Source: Pseudomonas putida (GTDB lineage Bacteria; Pseudomonadota; Gammaproteobacteria; Pseudomonadales; Pseudomonadaceae). From it: a stretch of 64,000 nucleotides of DNA. Positions within the stretch are counted from its first letter, which is position 1; every line of letters begins with the position of its first letter. The translations under genes were made by a program, and so were the position numbers. This document shows positions 8,208-16,176 of the stretch, in pieces. Where the stretch lies: the NCBI RefSeq assembly GCF_002906855.1, contig NZ_MINI01000038.1, forward strand, positions 744,001 to 808,000, read 5' to 3'. The notes beneath the pieces were generated by a model. The model ran no database searches. It worked only from the letters and a program-made list of their open reading frames with translations, and had not been told where the DNA came from.

Positions 8208-9132
8208 TGCCCCCATCCTGATCACCGGCGGTGCCGGCTTCATTGGCTCCCACCTGTGCGATGCGTTGCTGGCCAAGGGCTTTGCCGTACGTATTCTCGA
8301 CGACCTTTCCACCGGCAAGCGCGACAACCTGCAACTGGGCAACCCGCGCCTCGAACTGATCGAGGGTGATGTGGCCGATGCCGAGCTGGTTCAGCGTGCC
8401 ACTGCCGGTTGCGGTGCCGTGGTCCATCTGGCTGCAGTGGCGTCGGTGCAGGCGTCGGTCGAAGACCCGGTGAAGACCCATCAGAGCAACTTCATCGGCA
8501 CCCTCAACGTGGCCGAGGCCATGCGCGTACATGGCGTGCGCCGCGTGCTCTTTGCATCGAGCGCGGCGGTATATGGCAACAATGGCGAAGGCGAGTCGAT
8601 TGCCGAGGACACGCCGAAGGCGCCGCTGACGCCCTATGCGGTGGACAAGCTGGCCAGCGAGCAGTACCTGGACTTCTACCGCCGCCAGCATGGCCTGGAG
8701 CCGGTGGTGTTCCGCTTCTTCAACATCTTCGGCCCGCGCCAGGACCCATCCTCGCCGTACTCCGGCGTGATCAGTATCTTCAGTGAACGGGCGGTGCACG
8801 GGTTGCCGATCACCGTGTTTGGTGACGGCGAGCAGACCCGTGACTTCCTCTACGTCGGCGACCTGGTGCAGGTGATGGTGCAGGCGCTTGAGAAGCCGCA
8901 GGTGGAAGAGGGCGCGGTGAACGTCGGCCTGAACCAGGCAACTTCGCTGAACCAGATGCTCGAGGCACTGGAGCAGGTGGTGGGCAGCTTGCCGGCGATC
9001 AGCTACGGCCAGGCGCGCTCGGGTGACATTCGCCATTCGCGGGCGGACAACCAACGATTGCTGGCGCGCTTTGCTTTCCCTCAGCCGACCCCAATGGTCG
9101 AGGCTTTGGCCAAGCTGCTCGGCAAGGCTTGA
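8200..9132 (+). CDS. NAD-dependent nucleotide-sugar epimerase/dehydratase
   Basis: An extended SDR enzyme of the GalE/WbpP/WbpV class that interconverts UDP- or dTDP-sugars for surface polysaccharide. The NAD motif TGGAGFIG is at residues 9-16, the catalytic serine region reads LFASSAAVYG, and the YxxxK pair is in PYAVDKLASEQY. FFNIFGPRQDPSSPYSGVIS is the usual substrate-binding loop. Length is 310 residues from the ATG at 8200, which overlaps the RmlD-like gene by 8 bases. No glycosyltransferase lies nearby, so the sugar cannot be named. Confidence 0.85.
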   Translation: MADAPILITGGAGFIGSHLCDALLAKGFAVRILDDLSTGKRDNLQLGNPRLELIEGDVADAELVQRATAGCGAVVHLAAVASVQASVEDPVKTHQSNFIGTLNVAEAMRVHGVRRVLFASSAAVYGNNGEGESIAEDTPKAPLTPYAVDKLASEQYLDFYRRQHGLEPVVFRFFNIFGPRQDPSSPYSGVISIFSERAVHGLPITVFGDGEQTRDFLYVGDLVQVMVQALEKPQVEEGAVNVGLNQATSLNQMLEALEQVVGSLPAISYGQARSGDIRHSRADNQRLLARFAFPQPTPMVEALAKLLGKA

Positions 9133-9139
9133 GATAGCC

Positions 9140-9158
9140 GGGGCCGCAAAGCGGCCCC
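9140..9158. terminator. Hairpin between convergent genes
   Basis: A perfect stem GGGGCCGC / GCGGCCCC with loop AAA lies between the stop codons of the epimerase and the hxlR-type gene. No T-run follows on either strand, so it is a transcript-end hairpin rather than a classical terminator. The same 19-mer recurs at 15241-15259. Confidence 0.6.
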
Positions 9159-9162
9159 AGGT

Positions 9163-9606
9163 TCATGAATGCCGCACAACCTTGCGCAGGCAATCCTCCG
9201 CTGCCAGAAGCCTGCCATCCTCGGATCGCACCTGAAGAATTCCGACTGGTCGCCCCTTGGCACTGTCCACCAACTCCGACCGCGCTTCCCCCGTCGCGAA
9301 CAGATACCGCTCCCCCCACTGGCGCAACCCCACCACTATCGGAAACAACGCCCGCCCTTTCTCGGTCAGCACATATTCCTTATAGGCGCTGCCATCGGAC
9401 GCCGGCTGCAACGTCATCAAGCCACTCTCCACCAGCAGCTTCAACCGCGACGCCAGGATGTTCTTCGCCAGCCCCAGGTTCTTCTGGAACTCGCTGAAAC
9501 GGCGTAGGCCATCGAAGGCATCACGCAGGATCATCAGCGCCCAACGGTCACCCAGCACTTCCAGCGCTCGGGCCACAGGGCATTGAGCATTCACTTCATC
9601 GAGCAT
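9163..9606 (-). CDS. HxlR-family transcriptional regulator
   Basis: A small winged-helix regulator, about 147 residues, with the HxlR pattern near the N-terminus (CPVARALEVLGDRWALMILRDAFDGLRRF) and the following FQKNLGLAKNILASRLKLL recognition region. The start at 9606 is preferred because AGGTG lies 6 bases upstream; an ATG at 9621 would add five residues but has no ribosome site. The gene is divergent from an MFS exporter, and two similar palindromes lie between them, so it most likely represses itself and the exporter. The inducer is unknown. Confidence 0.85.
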   Translation of the reverse strand: MLDEVNAQCPVARALEVLGDRWALMILRDAFDGLRRFSEFQKNLGLAKNILASRLKLLVESGLMTLQPASDGSAYKEYVLTEKGRALFPIVVGLRQWGERYLFATGEARSELVDSAKGRPVGILQVRSEDGRLLAAEDCLRKVVRHS

Positions 9607-9629
9607 TGGCAGCACCTGCATGATTCATC

Positions 9630-9648
9630 TGGTTGCAGATTAAAACCA
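9630..9648. promoter_or_regulatory. Putative HxlR operator, imperfect copy
   Basis: TGGTTGCAGATTAAAACCA differs from the perfect palindrome at 9671-9689 at three positions. It lies just upstream of the hxlR-type gene. Its centre is 41 bases from the centre of the other copy, about four helical turns. Confidence 0.6.
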
Positions 9649-9670
9649 CATTTGCTAAATATCCATCATG

Positions 9671-9689
9671 TGGTTTCAAATTGAAACCA
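9671..9689. promoter_or_regulatory. Putative HxlR operator, perfect palindrome
   Basis: TGGTTTCAAATTGAAACCA is a perfect 9-base inverted repeat around one central base, located 20 bases before the start of the MFS gene. Position and symmetry suit a dimeric HxlR-family repressor. Confidence 0.65.
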
Positions 9690-9709
9690 GATGTGAAGGA
9701 ATCAGCCCG

Positions 9710-10903
9710 ATGAATCGCTGGATAACCCTGTTGCTTGCCGCCACCTGCGCCATGGCAGTGGCCACGGTCTATTTCGCCCAGCCTCTGCTCGAGTCGATCG
9801 CCAGCGATCTGGGGGTGGCGCAGCAGCAGATCGGTTGGGTAGTTGGTGCGACCCAGGCGGGTTATGCCCTTGGGTTGATCCTGATCGTACCGCTGGGCGA
9901 TCTGATCGAGCGCAAGCGCCTGCTGCTGGTGCAGTTGCTGGTTGCCGCTCTGGCCCTGGTCGGTGTTGGCCTGGCACAGGACTGGCTGGTTCTGCTGGCA
10001 GCCCTTGCCCTGGTCGGGCTGATGGCGGTCATGGTGCAGGTGATGGTCGCCCACGCCGCGACCCTCGCCACCCCAGCCAGCCAGGGCCAGGCGGTGGGTA
10101 CGGTCACCAGCGGGGTCGTGCTGGGCATCTTGCTGGCGCGTCTGGTCTCGGGAGCGCTCGCCGACCTGGCCGGATGGCGCAGTGTGTACTTCGTGGCGGC
10201 GGCACTGCTCATGCTGATGGCCGTGGTGCTCTGGCGCTGGCTGCCAGTGAGTCGGTTACCCGCGCAACGACCTGGCTACCTGCAACTGATTGGCTCTTTG
10301 TACGCCTTGTATCGCCACGACAGCCTGCTGCGCCGGCGTGGGTTGCTCGGCCTGCTGATCTTCGCTGCATTCAGCGTGCTGTGGAGTGCCATGGTGCTGC
10401 CCCTGAGCGCACCTGCGCTTGCGCTCAGCCATACCGAGATCGGCCTGTTCGGCCTGGCAGGTATCGCCGGCACCTTGGCGGCGTCGCGAGCCGGGCGTCT
10501 GGCTGATCGAGGGCTGGGCGAGCGCACCACCGGCCTGGCGCTGGCGCTGTTGACGCTGTCATGGCTGCCGACAGCCTTCGTTGGTCAATCGTTGGCGTTG
10601 TTCGTGCTGGGTGTGCTGATGCTGGATTTCGCCGTGCAGGCGGTGCATGTCACCAACCAGAGCCTGCTGCTGGCGGGGCGTGGTGCGATGGCCAGCCGCT
10701 TGATCGGCGCCTACATGTGTTGCTACTCGATCGGCAGCGGTTTGGGGGCGGTGCTGGCGAGCTGGGTGTATGCGCGCTGGGGCTGGGCTGCGGTATGCGG
10801 GCTGGGGATGGTGATCAGTGGGCTGGCCCTGGGGTACTGGTCTTGGGGGCAACGAGAAAGGGCGACCGAGGCCGCCCTGTCGTGTTCAGGTCAGAACTTG
10901 TAG
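9710..10903 (+). CDS. MFS efflux transporter
   Basis: A 397-residue major facilitator with about 12 hydrophobic segments, probably a drug or metabolite exporter of the inner membrane. The start at 9710 (MNRWITLLLAATCAMAV) has GAAGGA nine bases upstream. Motif A between helices 2 and 3 is visible as PLGDLIERKRLL near residues 66-77, and a second loop reads GRLADRGLGERTTG. It is divergently arranged with the HxlR regulator and presumably controlled by it. Its 3' end overlaps the convergent ompW gene by 13 bases. Confidence 0.87.
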   Translation: MNRWITLLLAATCAMAVATVYFAQPLLESIASDLGVAQQQIGWVVGATQAGYALGLILIVPLGDLIERKRLLLVQLLVAALALVGVGLAQDWLVLLAALALVGLMAVMVQVMVAHAATLATPASQGQAVGTVTSGVVLGILLARLVSGALADLAGWRSVYFVAAALLMLMAVVLWRWLPVSRLPAQRPGYLQLIGSLYALYRHDSLLRRRGLLGLLIFAAFSVLWSAMVLPLSAPALALSHTEIGLFGLAGIAGTLAASRAGRLADRGLGERTTGLALALLTLSWLPTAFVGQSLALFVLGVLMLDFAVQAVHVTNQSLLLAGRGAMASRLIGAYMCCYSIGSGLGAVLASWVYARWGWAAVCGLGMVISGLALGYWSWGQRERATEAALSCSGQNL

Positions 10904-11574
10904 CCAAGGCCGACCATGTACACCCAAGGGTCGACATCGACGTCGACCTTGGTCTTGCTGTAGCCCAGGGCGGTCGGGCCATTGACGCTGGCCTTGGTGT
11001 CGATGTCGACGTACCAGACCGAGGCGTTGACCAGCAGGTTGTCGGTGATCATGTAGTCCATGCCCAACTGGCCGGCGATACCCACCGAGTCCTGCAGCTT
11101 GAGGTTGCTGAAGCCCTGCTGCTTGCGCTCGCTGGTCAGGTCTTCGTCGAAGAACAGGGTGTAGTTGATGCCGACGCCGGCATAGGGCTGGAACTTGGAG
11201 TTAGGCTCCATCGGGTAGTACTGCACGGACAGGGTCGGTGGCAGCTGTTTGATGTCGGCCAGTTTGCCGTCCAGCCCGCCGCCCAGGCCTTTGACGCCTA
11301 CGCTGTGCTTGAACGGGGTTGCGGCCAGCAGCTCCAGGCCGATGTGGTCGGTGAGCATGTAGGCGAAGGTCAGGCCCAGCTGGGTGTCGCTGTCCAGGGT
11401 CGCCTTGGTGCCCGACACCTTGTTGCCGTCGAATTTCAGGTCGCCGCTGCTTTCGTTCGGGGCAGTGGTGATGGCACCGGCACGGACGATGACATCACCC
11501 GCCTGGTGGGCGTGGGCAACAGGGGCGGCGAGCGCAAGGGCCACAAGCGAGGCGCCGAGCAAGGACTTGTTCAT
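10891..11574 (-). CDS. ompW: OmpW-family outer membrane protein
   Basis: OmpW is an eight-stranded outer-membrane beta-barrel that lets small hydrophobic molecules through. The 227-residue product has a signal peptide ending AAPVAHA, then HQAGDVIVRAGAITTAP, and family segments LTFAYMLTDHIGLELLAATPF and QYYPM. It ends in aromatic LGYKF, the usual barrel-assembly terminus. The start at 11574 has GGGAG six bases upstream; an in-frame codon at 11586 is less likely. No operon partner is evident. Confidence 0.92.
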   Translation of the reverse strand: MNKSLLGASLVALALAAPVAHAHQAGDVIVRAGAITTAPNESSGDLKFDGNKVSGTKATLDSDTQLGLTFAYMLTDHIGLELLAATPFKHSVGVKGLGGGLDGKLADIKQLPPTLSVQYYPMEPNSKFQPYAGVGINYTLFFDEDLTSERKQQGFSNLKLQDSVGIAGQLGMDYMITDNLLVNASVWYVDIDTKASVNGPTALGYSKTKVDVDVDPWVYMVGLGYKF

Positions 11575-11683
11575 GGAAGCTCCCAAAGGACGTGAGTAAT
11601 CGAGTAGTCCAATGGTACGGATGCGTCTGAACCGAAAGTTTGACCCAGCTCAAAGAAGCGTCGTCACGAATTCGAAACAGTTC

Positions 11684-12199
11684 TCACTTGAGAACATAAG
11701 CGTATATTTTCTCTGCTTCCATCTGATATCCGGCGTCGGCCAATTCGCTGCTGGAGGCTCTAACCTGCATCTTTCCCTCGATCCAGTAGGGCTGGTAGAG
11801 GTCCTCCACACGCACACCCATTTCGCTGAAAATGTGCACGATCTGGTTCGAGGGCGGGGGCGGCACATGGATGCAGGCGCCGTAGTAAGGCACCAGCAGG
11901 AACTCCGTGGTGCGGCCTTCTTCGCTCACCTCCAGCGGTACGATGTAGCCCGGGATCTTGACCTGTTGGCTATCGAGGCTTTTCACCACCGGGGCGTCGG
12001 GCGCCTGCTGGCGTGCCGGCGGGGCCGACTCGGCAGACAGCGCGTCGCTCAGCTGCGACATGTCGTGCAGCGGTGCCAGTTGTGGCGGGATGACCGGCGC
12101 GCCTTCGGGAATCAGCGCGGGCCAGTCCAGTTCGCGTACCTCGCCGGCCCACACAGGGGCGGCAAGGAACAGGATCGATAGCAGTAGTACGCGGAGCAT
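11684..12199 (-). CDS. DUF3299 periplasmic protein of the putative zinc operon
   Basis: A 171-residue exported protein with a signal peptide (MLRVLLLSILFLAAPVWA). The conserved DUF3299 core reads PGYIVPLE ... EFLLVPYYGACIHVPPPP, with one cysteine and histidine that could hold a metal. It is the last gene of a four-gene run behind a Zur-like box. I recall the same order as P. aeruginosa PA4063-PA4066, a zinc-responsive set. The biochemical role is not known to me. Confidence 0.8.
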   Translation of the reverse strand: MLRVLLLSILFLAAPVWAGEVRELDWPALIPEGAPVIPPQLAPLHDMSQLSDALSAESAPPARQQAPDAPVVKSLDSQQVKIPGYIVPLEVSEEGRTTEFLLVPYYGACIHVPPPPSNQIVHIFSEMGVRVEDLYQPYWIEGKMQVRASSSELADAGYQMEAEKIYAYVLK

Positions 12200-12208
12200 G
12201 GTGCGTTC

Positions 12209-13474
12209 TCAAAGGTGAATGGACAGGCCATCGGCCAGCGACTGCCGATAGGCACGCCAGGCCGGTACGCTGCCCATCAGCAGCGCTGCGCCAAGGATGA
12301 TAGCCAGCAGCGTCCATTCATGTGCGCTGGGCAAGGTCAGGGGCAGGTACAGTCCATAGTTGGCCTGAAGGTAGCCCTGGGCCAGGGCGATGCCCGCATA
12401 CAGCAACCCAAGCCCTGCGGCGATGCCCGTCACCGCCAGTGCCAACGCTTCAAGCACCAGCAGCCCGGCGATATGCCATGGCCGCGCACCCACCGACCGC
12501 AAGATCGCCATCTCCCGGCGGCGTTCGTTGAGGCTGGTGAGAATCGCTGTGAGCATACCGATCAAGCCGGTCAGCACCACGAACAGCGACACCACGAACA
12601 ACGCCTGCTCGGCGGTGCCCATCAGGCTCCACAGCTCCTGCAAGGCAACCCCAGGCAAGATCGCCAGCAACGGCTCGTTGCGGTATTCGTTGATCTCGCG
12701 CTGCAGGCTGAAGGTGGCGATCTTGTTGTTCAGGCCAAGCATGAACGCGGTGATGGCTGCTGGCTGCAGGTCCATGGTCCGCGCCTGTTCCGCACTGATG
12801 CGCCCTGCACCGCGGGCCGGCACGCCGTTGTGCCAGTCGATGTGGATGGCCTCCATGCCGCCAAGGCTGATGTGCAGAGTGCGGTCGACTGGCGTGCCGG
12901 TGCGCTTGAGCACGCCGACCACGGTGAACGGCTTGTCGTCGTGCTTGACCAGGCTGATCGCGGCGACACCGTGCGCCAGTACCAGCTTGTCGCCCAGCTT
13001 GTAGTGCAGCGCGTCAGCTACTTCGGCGCCGAGCACCACTTCGAACGGGTCGCTGGCGAATTCACGGCCCTGGCTCAGCTCCAGATGCTGCTTGCGCCCG
13101 TACTGGTAATGGCTGAAGTAATCGGTGGTGGTCCCCATCACACGGTAGCCACGGTGCGAGTCACCCAGCGAGATCGGGATCGCCCACTTCACCCGTGGGT
13201 CCTGGGCATAGTGCTGGAAGCTGTCCCAGCGGATGTTGTTGGTGGCGTTGCCGATACGGAACACTGAATACAGCAGCAGGTTCACCGAACCCGAGCGGGC
13301 GCCGACGATCAGGTCGGTGCCGCTGATGGTGCTGGCAAAGCTGGCGCGCGCTTCGGTGCGCACGCGTTCGACGGCCAGCAGCAGGCACACCGACAGGGCG
13401 ATGGCGAAGGCGGTGAGGAATGCGGTGAATCGGCGGTTGGCCAAGCTGGCCAAGGCAAGACGGAGCAGGTACAT
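12209..13474 (-). CDS. ABC transporter permease, FtsX/MacB-like
   Basis: A 421-residue inner-membrane subunit with an N-terminal helix (LANRRFTAFLTAFAIALSV), a large periplasmic domain and three C-terminal helices including the FtsX motif region (LTSLNERRREMAILRSVGARPWHI). This layout belongs to mechanotransmission ABC systems such as MacB and LolCDE rather than to importers. Its start shares one base with the stop of the ATPase gene, so the two are translationally coupled. In context the complex may move a metal-binding protein or lipoprotein under zinc limitation. Confidence 0.88.
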   Translation of the reverse strand: MYLLRLALASLANRRFTAFLTAFAIALSVCLLLAVERVRTEARASFASTISGTDLIVGARSGSVNLLLYSVFRIGNATNNIRWDSFQHYAQDPRVKWAIPISLGDSHRGYRVMGTTTDYFSHYQYGRKQHLELSQGREFASDPFEVVLGAEVADALHYKLGDKLVLAHGVAAISLVKHDDKPFTVVGVLKRTGTPVDRTLHISLGGMEAIHIDWHNGVPARGAGRISAEQARTMDLQPAAITAFMLGLNNKIATFSLQREINEYRNEPLLAILPGVALQELWSLMGTAEQALFVVSLFVVLTGLIGMLTAILTSLNERRREMAILRSVGARPWHIAGLLVLEALALAVTGIAAGLGLLYAGIALAQGYLQANYGLYLPLTLPSAHEWTLLAIILGAALLMGSVPAWRAYRQSLADGLSIHL

Positions 13475-14184
13475 CAGGCCTCCTGGGGCTTGGCGGCGCG
13501 GTTGAGTTCGGCCAGGGAAAGATGACGGTCGAACAGCGGTGCCAGGCTCTGGTCATGGCTGACGAACAATAGGCTGGAGCCGGCTGCGCGACATTCGTCG
13601 AACAGCAGGCGGATGAACGCTTCGCGGGTGTCGGCGTCCAGGGCCGAGGTCGGCTCGTCGGCTATCACCAGTTCGGGCTGGCCGATCAGCGCGCGTGCAG
13701 CAGCAACGCGCTGCTGCTGGCCGATCGACAGGCTGTCGGCACGCCGTGCGAGCAGCGCCGGGTCACCCAGGCCCAGGTGCGCCAGCAGCTCGCTGGCGGC
13801 CTGGTCGACACTACCGTGGCGCTGGATGGCACGCTCGGCGCGGCTGCGCGAGAAACGGCAGGGTAGCTCGACGTTCTCGCGCACCGAGAGAAACGGCAGC
13901 AGGTTGAACTGCTGGAAGATGTAGCCGGTATGGTCGACCCGGAAGCGGTCACGCGCACCCTGGCCGAGCAGGGCGAGGTCCTGCCCGAGCAACTGGATAC
14001 GCCCCTGGCCCGGCCGGTTGACCCCGCCGAGCAGGCCCAGCAGGGTGGTCTTGCCACTGCCGCTGGGGCCCTTGAGGAACAGTGCTTCGCCGGCTTCCAG
14101 GCAGAACGCCGGGATATCCAGCAGCGGCGCCTGGCCGGGCCAGGCGAACACCAGGTCCTGCAGTTCAATCAACGCCTGGCTCAT
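13474..14184 (-). CDS. ABC transporter ATP-binding protein
   Basis: The 236-residue ATPase partner of the FtsX-like permease. Walker A GPSGSGKT is at residues 39-46, the Q-loop follows near YIFQQFNLLPFL, the signature LSIGQ is at 152-156 and Walker B LVIADEP at 172-178 with the D-loop SALD. Sequence type is that of the MacB/LolD group. Only one base separates it from the upstream DUF2796 gene and it overlaps the permease gene by one base. Confidence 0.92.
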   Translation of the reverse strand: MSQALIELQDLVFAWPGQAPLLDIPAFCLEAGEALFLKGPSGSGKTTLLGLLGGVNRPGQGRIQLLGQDLALLGQGARDRFRVDHTGYIFQQFNLLPFLSVRENVELPCRFSRSRAERAIQRHGSVDQAASELLAHLGLGDPALLARRADSLSIGQQQRVAAARALIGQPELVIADEPTSALDADTREAFIRLLFDECRAAGSSLLFVSHDQSLAPLFDRHLSLAELNRAAKPQEA

Positions 14185-14185
14185 T

Positions 14186-14761
14186 TCAGAACGCGACCAC
14201 GGCCTTGGCCGGCGAAGTCTCGACCCCTTTCTGGCCGTTCGGGCCGATCAGTTGCACGTTGATCTTCTGGGTGGCCGGGAAGGCCTTGTACAGCGGGGAA
14301 AGGTCGATCTGGGCGAGTTTTTCCGGGGTGGCGCAGGTCAGCTGGTAGTGGGCATTGATGTCGCTGTGCACGTGGCCTTTCTCGTGCTCGTCACCGTCGT
14401 CGTCAGCCTTGGCTGCATCGCCGAACAGCGGGCTTTCCAGCTCTTGCTGGTCTTCCTTGCAGCCGGCGGCCGAGGCCAGGGCGAACAGCTTCAGCGGCTG
14501 TTCGAGTTGCTGGCGCACGGCGGCAACCTTGGCCTTGTCGGCGTCGCTGCTGGCCATGTGCTCGAAGCCGACCAGGTTCATCGCCGGGCTGTCCAGCTCC
14601 AGCTCCAGGGTGTTGCCGTCGAGCACGGCATTGAGCTTGGCCACGCCATGCTCGTGGGCGCCGAGGGTGCCGTGGGCGTGATCATGGTCATGTTCGTCGT
14701 GGGCATGGGCCACGGCCAGGGGCAGCAGGGCGAAGGGCAGGGCGAGCAGCAGACGACGCAT
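14186..14761 (-). CDS. DUF2796 (ZrgA-like) histidine-rich zinc-binding protein
   Basis: A 191-residue exported protein. The signal peptide (MRRLLLALPFALLPLAVAHA) is followed at once by a His/Asp-rich stretch with HDEHDHDHAHG and AHEHG, and another acidic-His run (DDDGDEHEKGHVHSD) sits mid-protein; both look like zinc ligands. The DUF2796 core reads LELELDSPAMNLVGFEH. It heads the operon with the ABC transporter and DUF3299 genes. A Zur-like palindrome lies 31 bases before the ATG, so expression is probably induced by zinc starvation. The open frame extends upstream to 15142, but the signal peptide fixes the start at 14761. Confidence 0.87.
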   Translation of the reverse strand: MRRLLLALPFALLPLAVAHAHDEHDHDHAHGTLGAHEHGVAKLNAVLDGNTLELELDSPAMNLVGFEHMASSDADKAKVAAVRQQLEQPLKLFALASAAGCKEDQQELESPLFGDAAKADDDGDEHEKGHVHSDINAHYQLTCATPEKLAQIDLSPLYKAFPATQKINVQLIGPNGQKGVETSPAKAVVAF

Positions 14762-14792
14762 GGACGACTCCGGGAGCGGGCTGGAAGATTCG

Positions 14793-14805
14793 GTTATGTT
14801 ATAAC
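14793..14805. promoter_or_regulatory. Putative Zur box
   Basis: GTTATGTTATAAC is an inverted repeat (GTTAT, three bases, ATAAC) differing at one position from the core GTTATANTATAAC known for Zur sites. It lies in the promoter region of the DUF2796-ABC-DUF3299 operon. Confidence 0.7.
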
Positions 14806-14891
14806 AACTTTTCTTCGCGTCGCCAGCCTGTGTGGCGCAGGTTTCATGTTGCGGTAGCATGGTGCATTGACCTGAGTTCAAGGAACGCATC

Positions 14892-15227
14892 GTGAGAATT
14901 CGTGGACAGATTGGTGACTGGCCGGTGGACCTGACCATCGAACTGGAGCCGCAGGAGTGGGCGCAGTTGGGGCGGCAGATCGAGGTGCCGGGGGCTGAAC
15001 CGGTCGCCGCGGTAGCAGCGCCGCGCCAGGATGATAGGCAGTGGCACGCGGCATGTGAGGTGCTTCGCCTGGCCGGGCAGATGAGCGGGCCGGAGTTGCT
15101 CGACCGGCTGGAGGGGCTGGCCGGGAGTACGGCGGCGGGCAAGCGGCTGCTGGTGCGCTTGCGGCACAGCAGTGAGGTGAAGGTGGAAAGTGGCGTGGAT
15201 GCGCCGGTGTATCACTGGGTGGGTTGA
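14892..15227 (+). CDS. Conserved hypothetical protein, 111 residues
   Basis: A small soluble protein with no domain I recognise. It starts at a GTG with AAGGAA seven bases upstream and has normal high-GC codon use, so it is likely real. The N-terminal part (IRGQIGDWPVDLTIELEPQEW) is beta-like; the middle is Ala/Pro-rich; the C-terminal part is helical. It is divergent from the zinc operon and followed by a strong hairpin. Function is unknown. Confidence 0.7.
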   Translation: MRIRGQIGDWPVDLTIELEPQEWAQLGRQIEVPGAEPVAAVAAPRQDDRQWHAACEVLRLAGQMSGPELLDRLEGLAGSTAAGKRLLVRLRHSSEVKVESGVDAPVYHWVG

Positions 15228-15240
15228 GGCTCTGGATTCT

Positions 15241-15259
15241 GGGGCCGCAAAGCGGCCCC
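15241..15259. terminator. Hairpin, same 19-mer as 9140-9158
   Basis: GGGGCCGC, AAA, GCGGCCCC forms a perfect 8-base stem between the convergent hypothetical gene and cnoX. No T-run follows. Confidence 0.6.
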
Positions 15260-15272
15260 GGCAATCTCAAAT

Positions 15273-16145
15273 TCAGAACATGGCGGAGGACAAACGGCGG
15301 CGGTAAACACCCACCAGCGGATGATCACTGCCCAGCAGTTCGAACACTTGCAGCATCGCCTTCTGCGGCAAGCCGTTCTCATACCCACGATTACGCTGGA
15401 ACAGCTTCAGCAACCCGTCCAGTGCTGCTTCATACTGCTGACGCGCCAACTGCTGTACACACAGCTGGTAGGTCGCCTCATCATCCTGCGGATTCTGCGC
15501 CAAGCGGCTCTTCAAGTCGGCAACTTCCGGCAGGCTGGCGGCCTGGCGCAGGAAGGTCAGCTGCGCCTTGGCACCGGCCAGTGCAGCCTTGTGCTCGTCA
15601 GTCTTGACCGCATCCAGCACCACTTGAGCCTCGCCCAGTTCGCCACGCTCGGCCAGGCAACGGGCATACAGGATCAGTGCTTCGGCATTGCTGTTGTCTT
15701 CACCCAGCAGTGCCTTCAGCGCAGCCTCGGCCTCGGCGAAACGGCTTTCGGCGAACAGCACCTTGGCCTGCTCCAGCGGCGAAGCGGCTGGCGCGGCCGG
15801 CAGCTGCACATGAGGCTCGAGCATGGCGCGGATCGCCGATTCCGGCTGCGCACCGGCAAAGCCGTCAACCGGCTGGCCATCCTTGAACAGCACCACGGTC
15901 GGCAGGCTGCGGATGCCGAACTGGGCCACCACTTGCTGCTCGACGTCGCAGTTGATCTTGGCCAGCAGCAGCTCGCCCTGGTAGCCCTCGGCGATCTTCG
16001 CCAGCAGCGGCATCAGCGCCTTGCACGGCGCGCACCACTCGGCCCAGAAGTCCACCAGCACCGGTTTGTGGAAGGAGTTCTCGATCACCAGTTGCTGGAA
16101 GGTGGCATCGGTAGCGTCGAAAATGTAAGGCGTGTCTTGGGTCAT
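15273..16145 (-). CDS. cnoX: Thioredoxin-TPR co-chaperone (CnoX/YbbN-like)
   Basis: A 290-residue protein with an N-terminal thioredoxin domain and a C-terminal helical TPR part, the layout of CnoX (YbbN), which holds oxidised clients and passes them to GroEL and DnaK. The active site is WCAPC (C38 and C41), so unlike E. coli CnoX, which lacks the normal CxxC, this one could be redox active. The TPR part begins near residue 120 (EQAKVLFAESRFAEAEAALKALL). It is the downstream member of a same-strand group with a methyltransferase and a ybaY lipoprotein gene. Confidence 0.88.
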   Translation of the reverse strand: MTQDTPYIFDATDATFQQLVIENSFHKPVLVDFWAEWCAPCKALMPLLAKIAEGYQGELLLAKINCDVEQQVVAQFGIRSLPTVVLFKDGQPVDGFAGAQPESAIRAMLEPHVQLPAAPAASPLEQAKVLFAESRFAEAEAALKALLGEDNSNAEALILYARCLAERGELGEAQVVLDAVKTDEHKAALAGAKAQLTFLRQAASLPEVADLKSRLAQNPQDDEATYQLCVQQLARQQYEAALDGLLKLFQRNRGYENGLPQKAMLQVFELLGSDHPLVGVYRRRLSSAMF

Positions 16146-16176
16146 CGCGACTCTCGCAAACTCGTGGATAACACCA

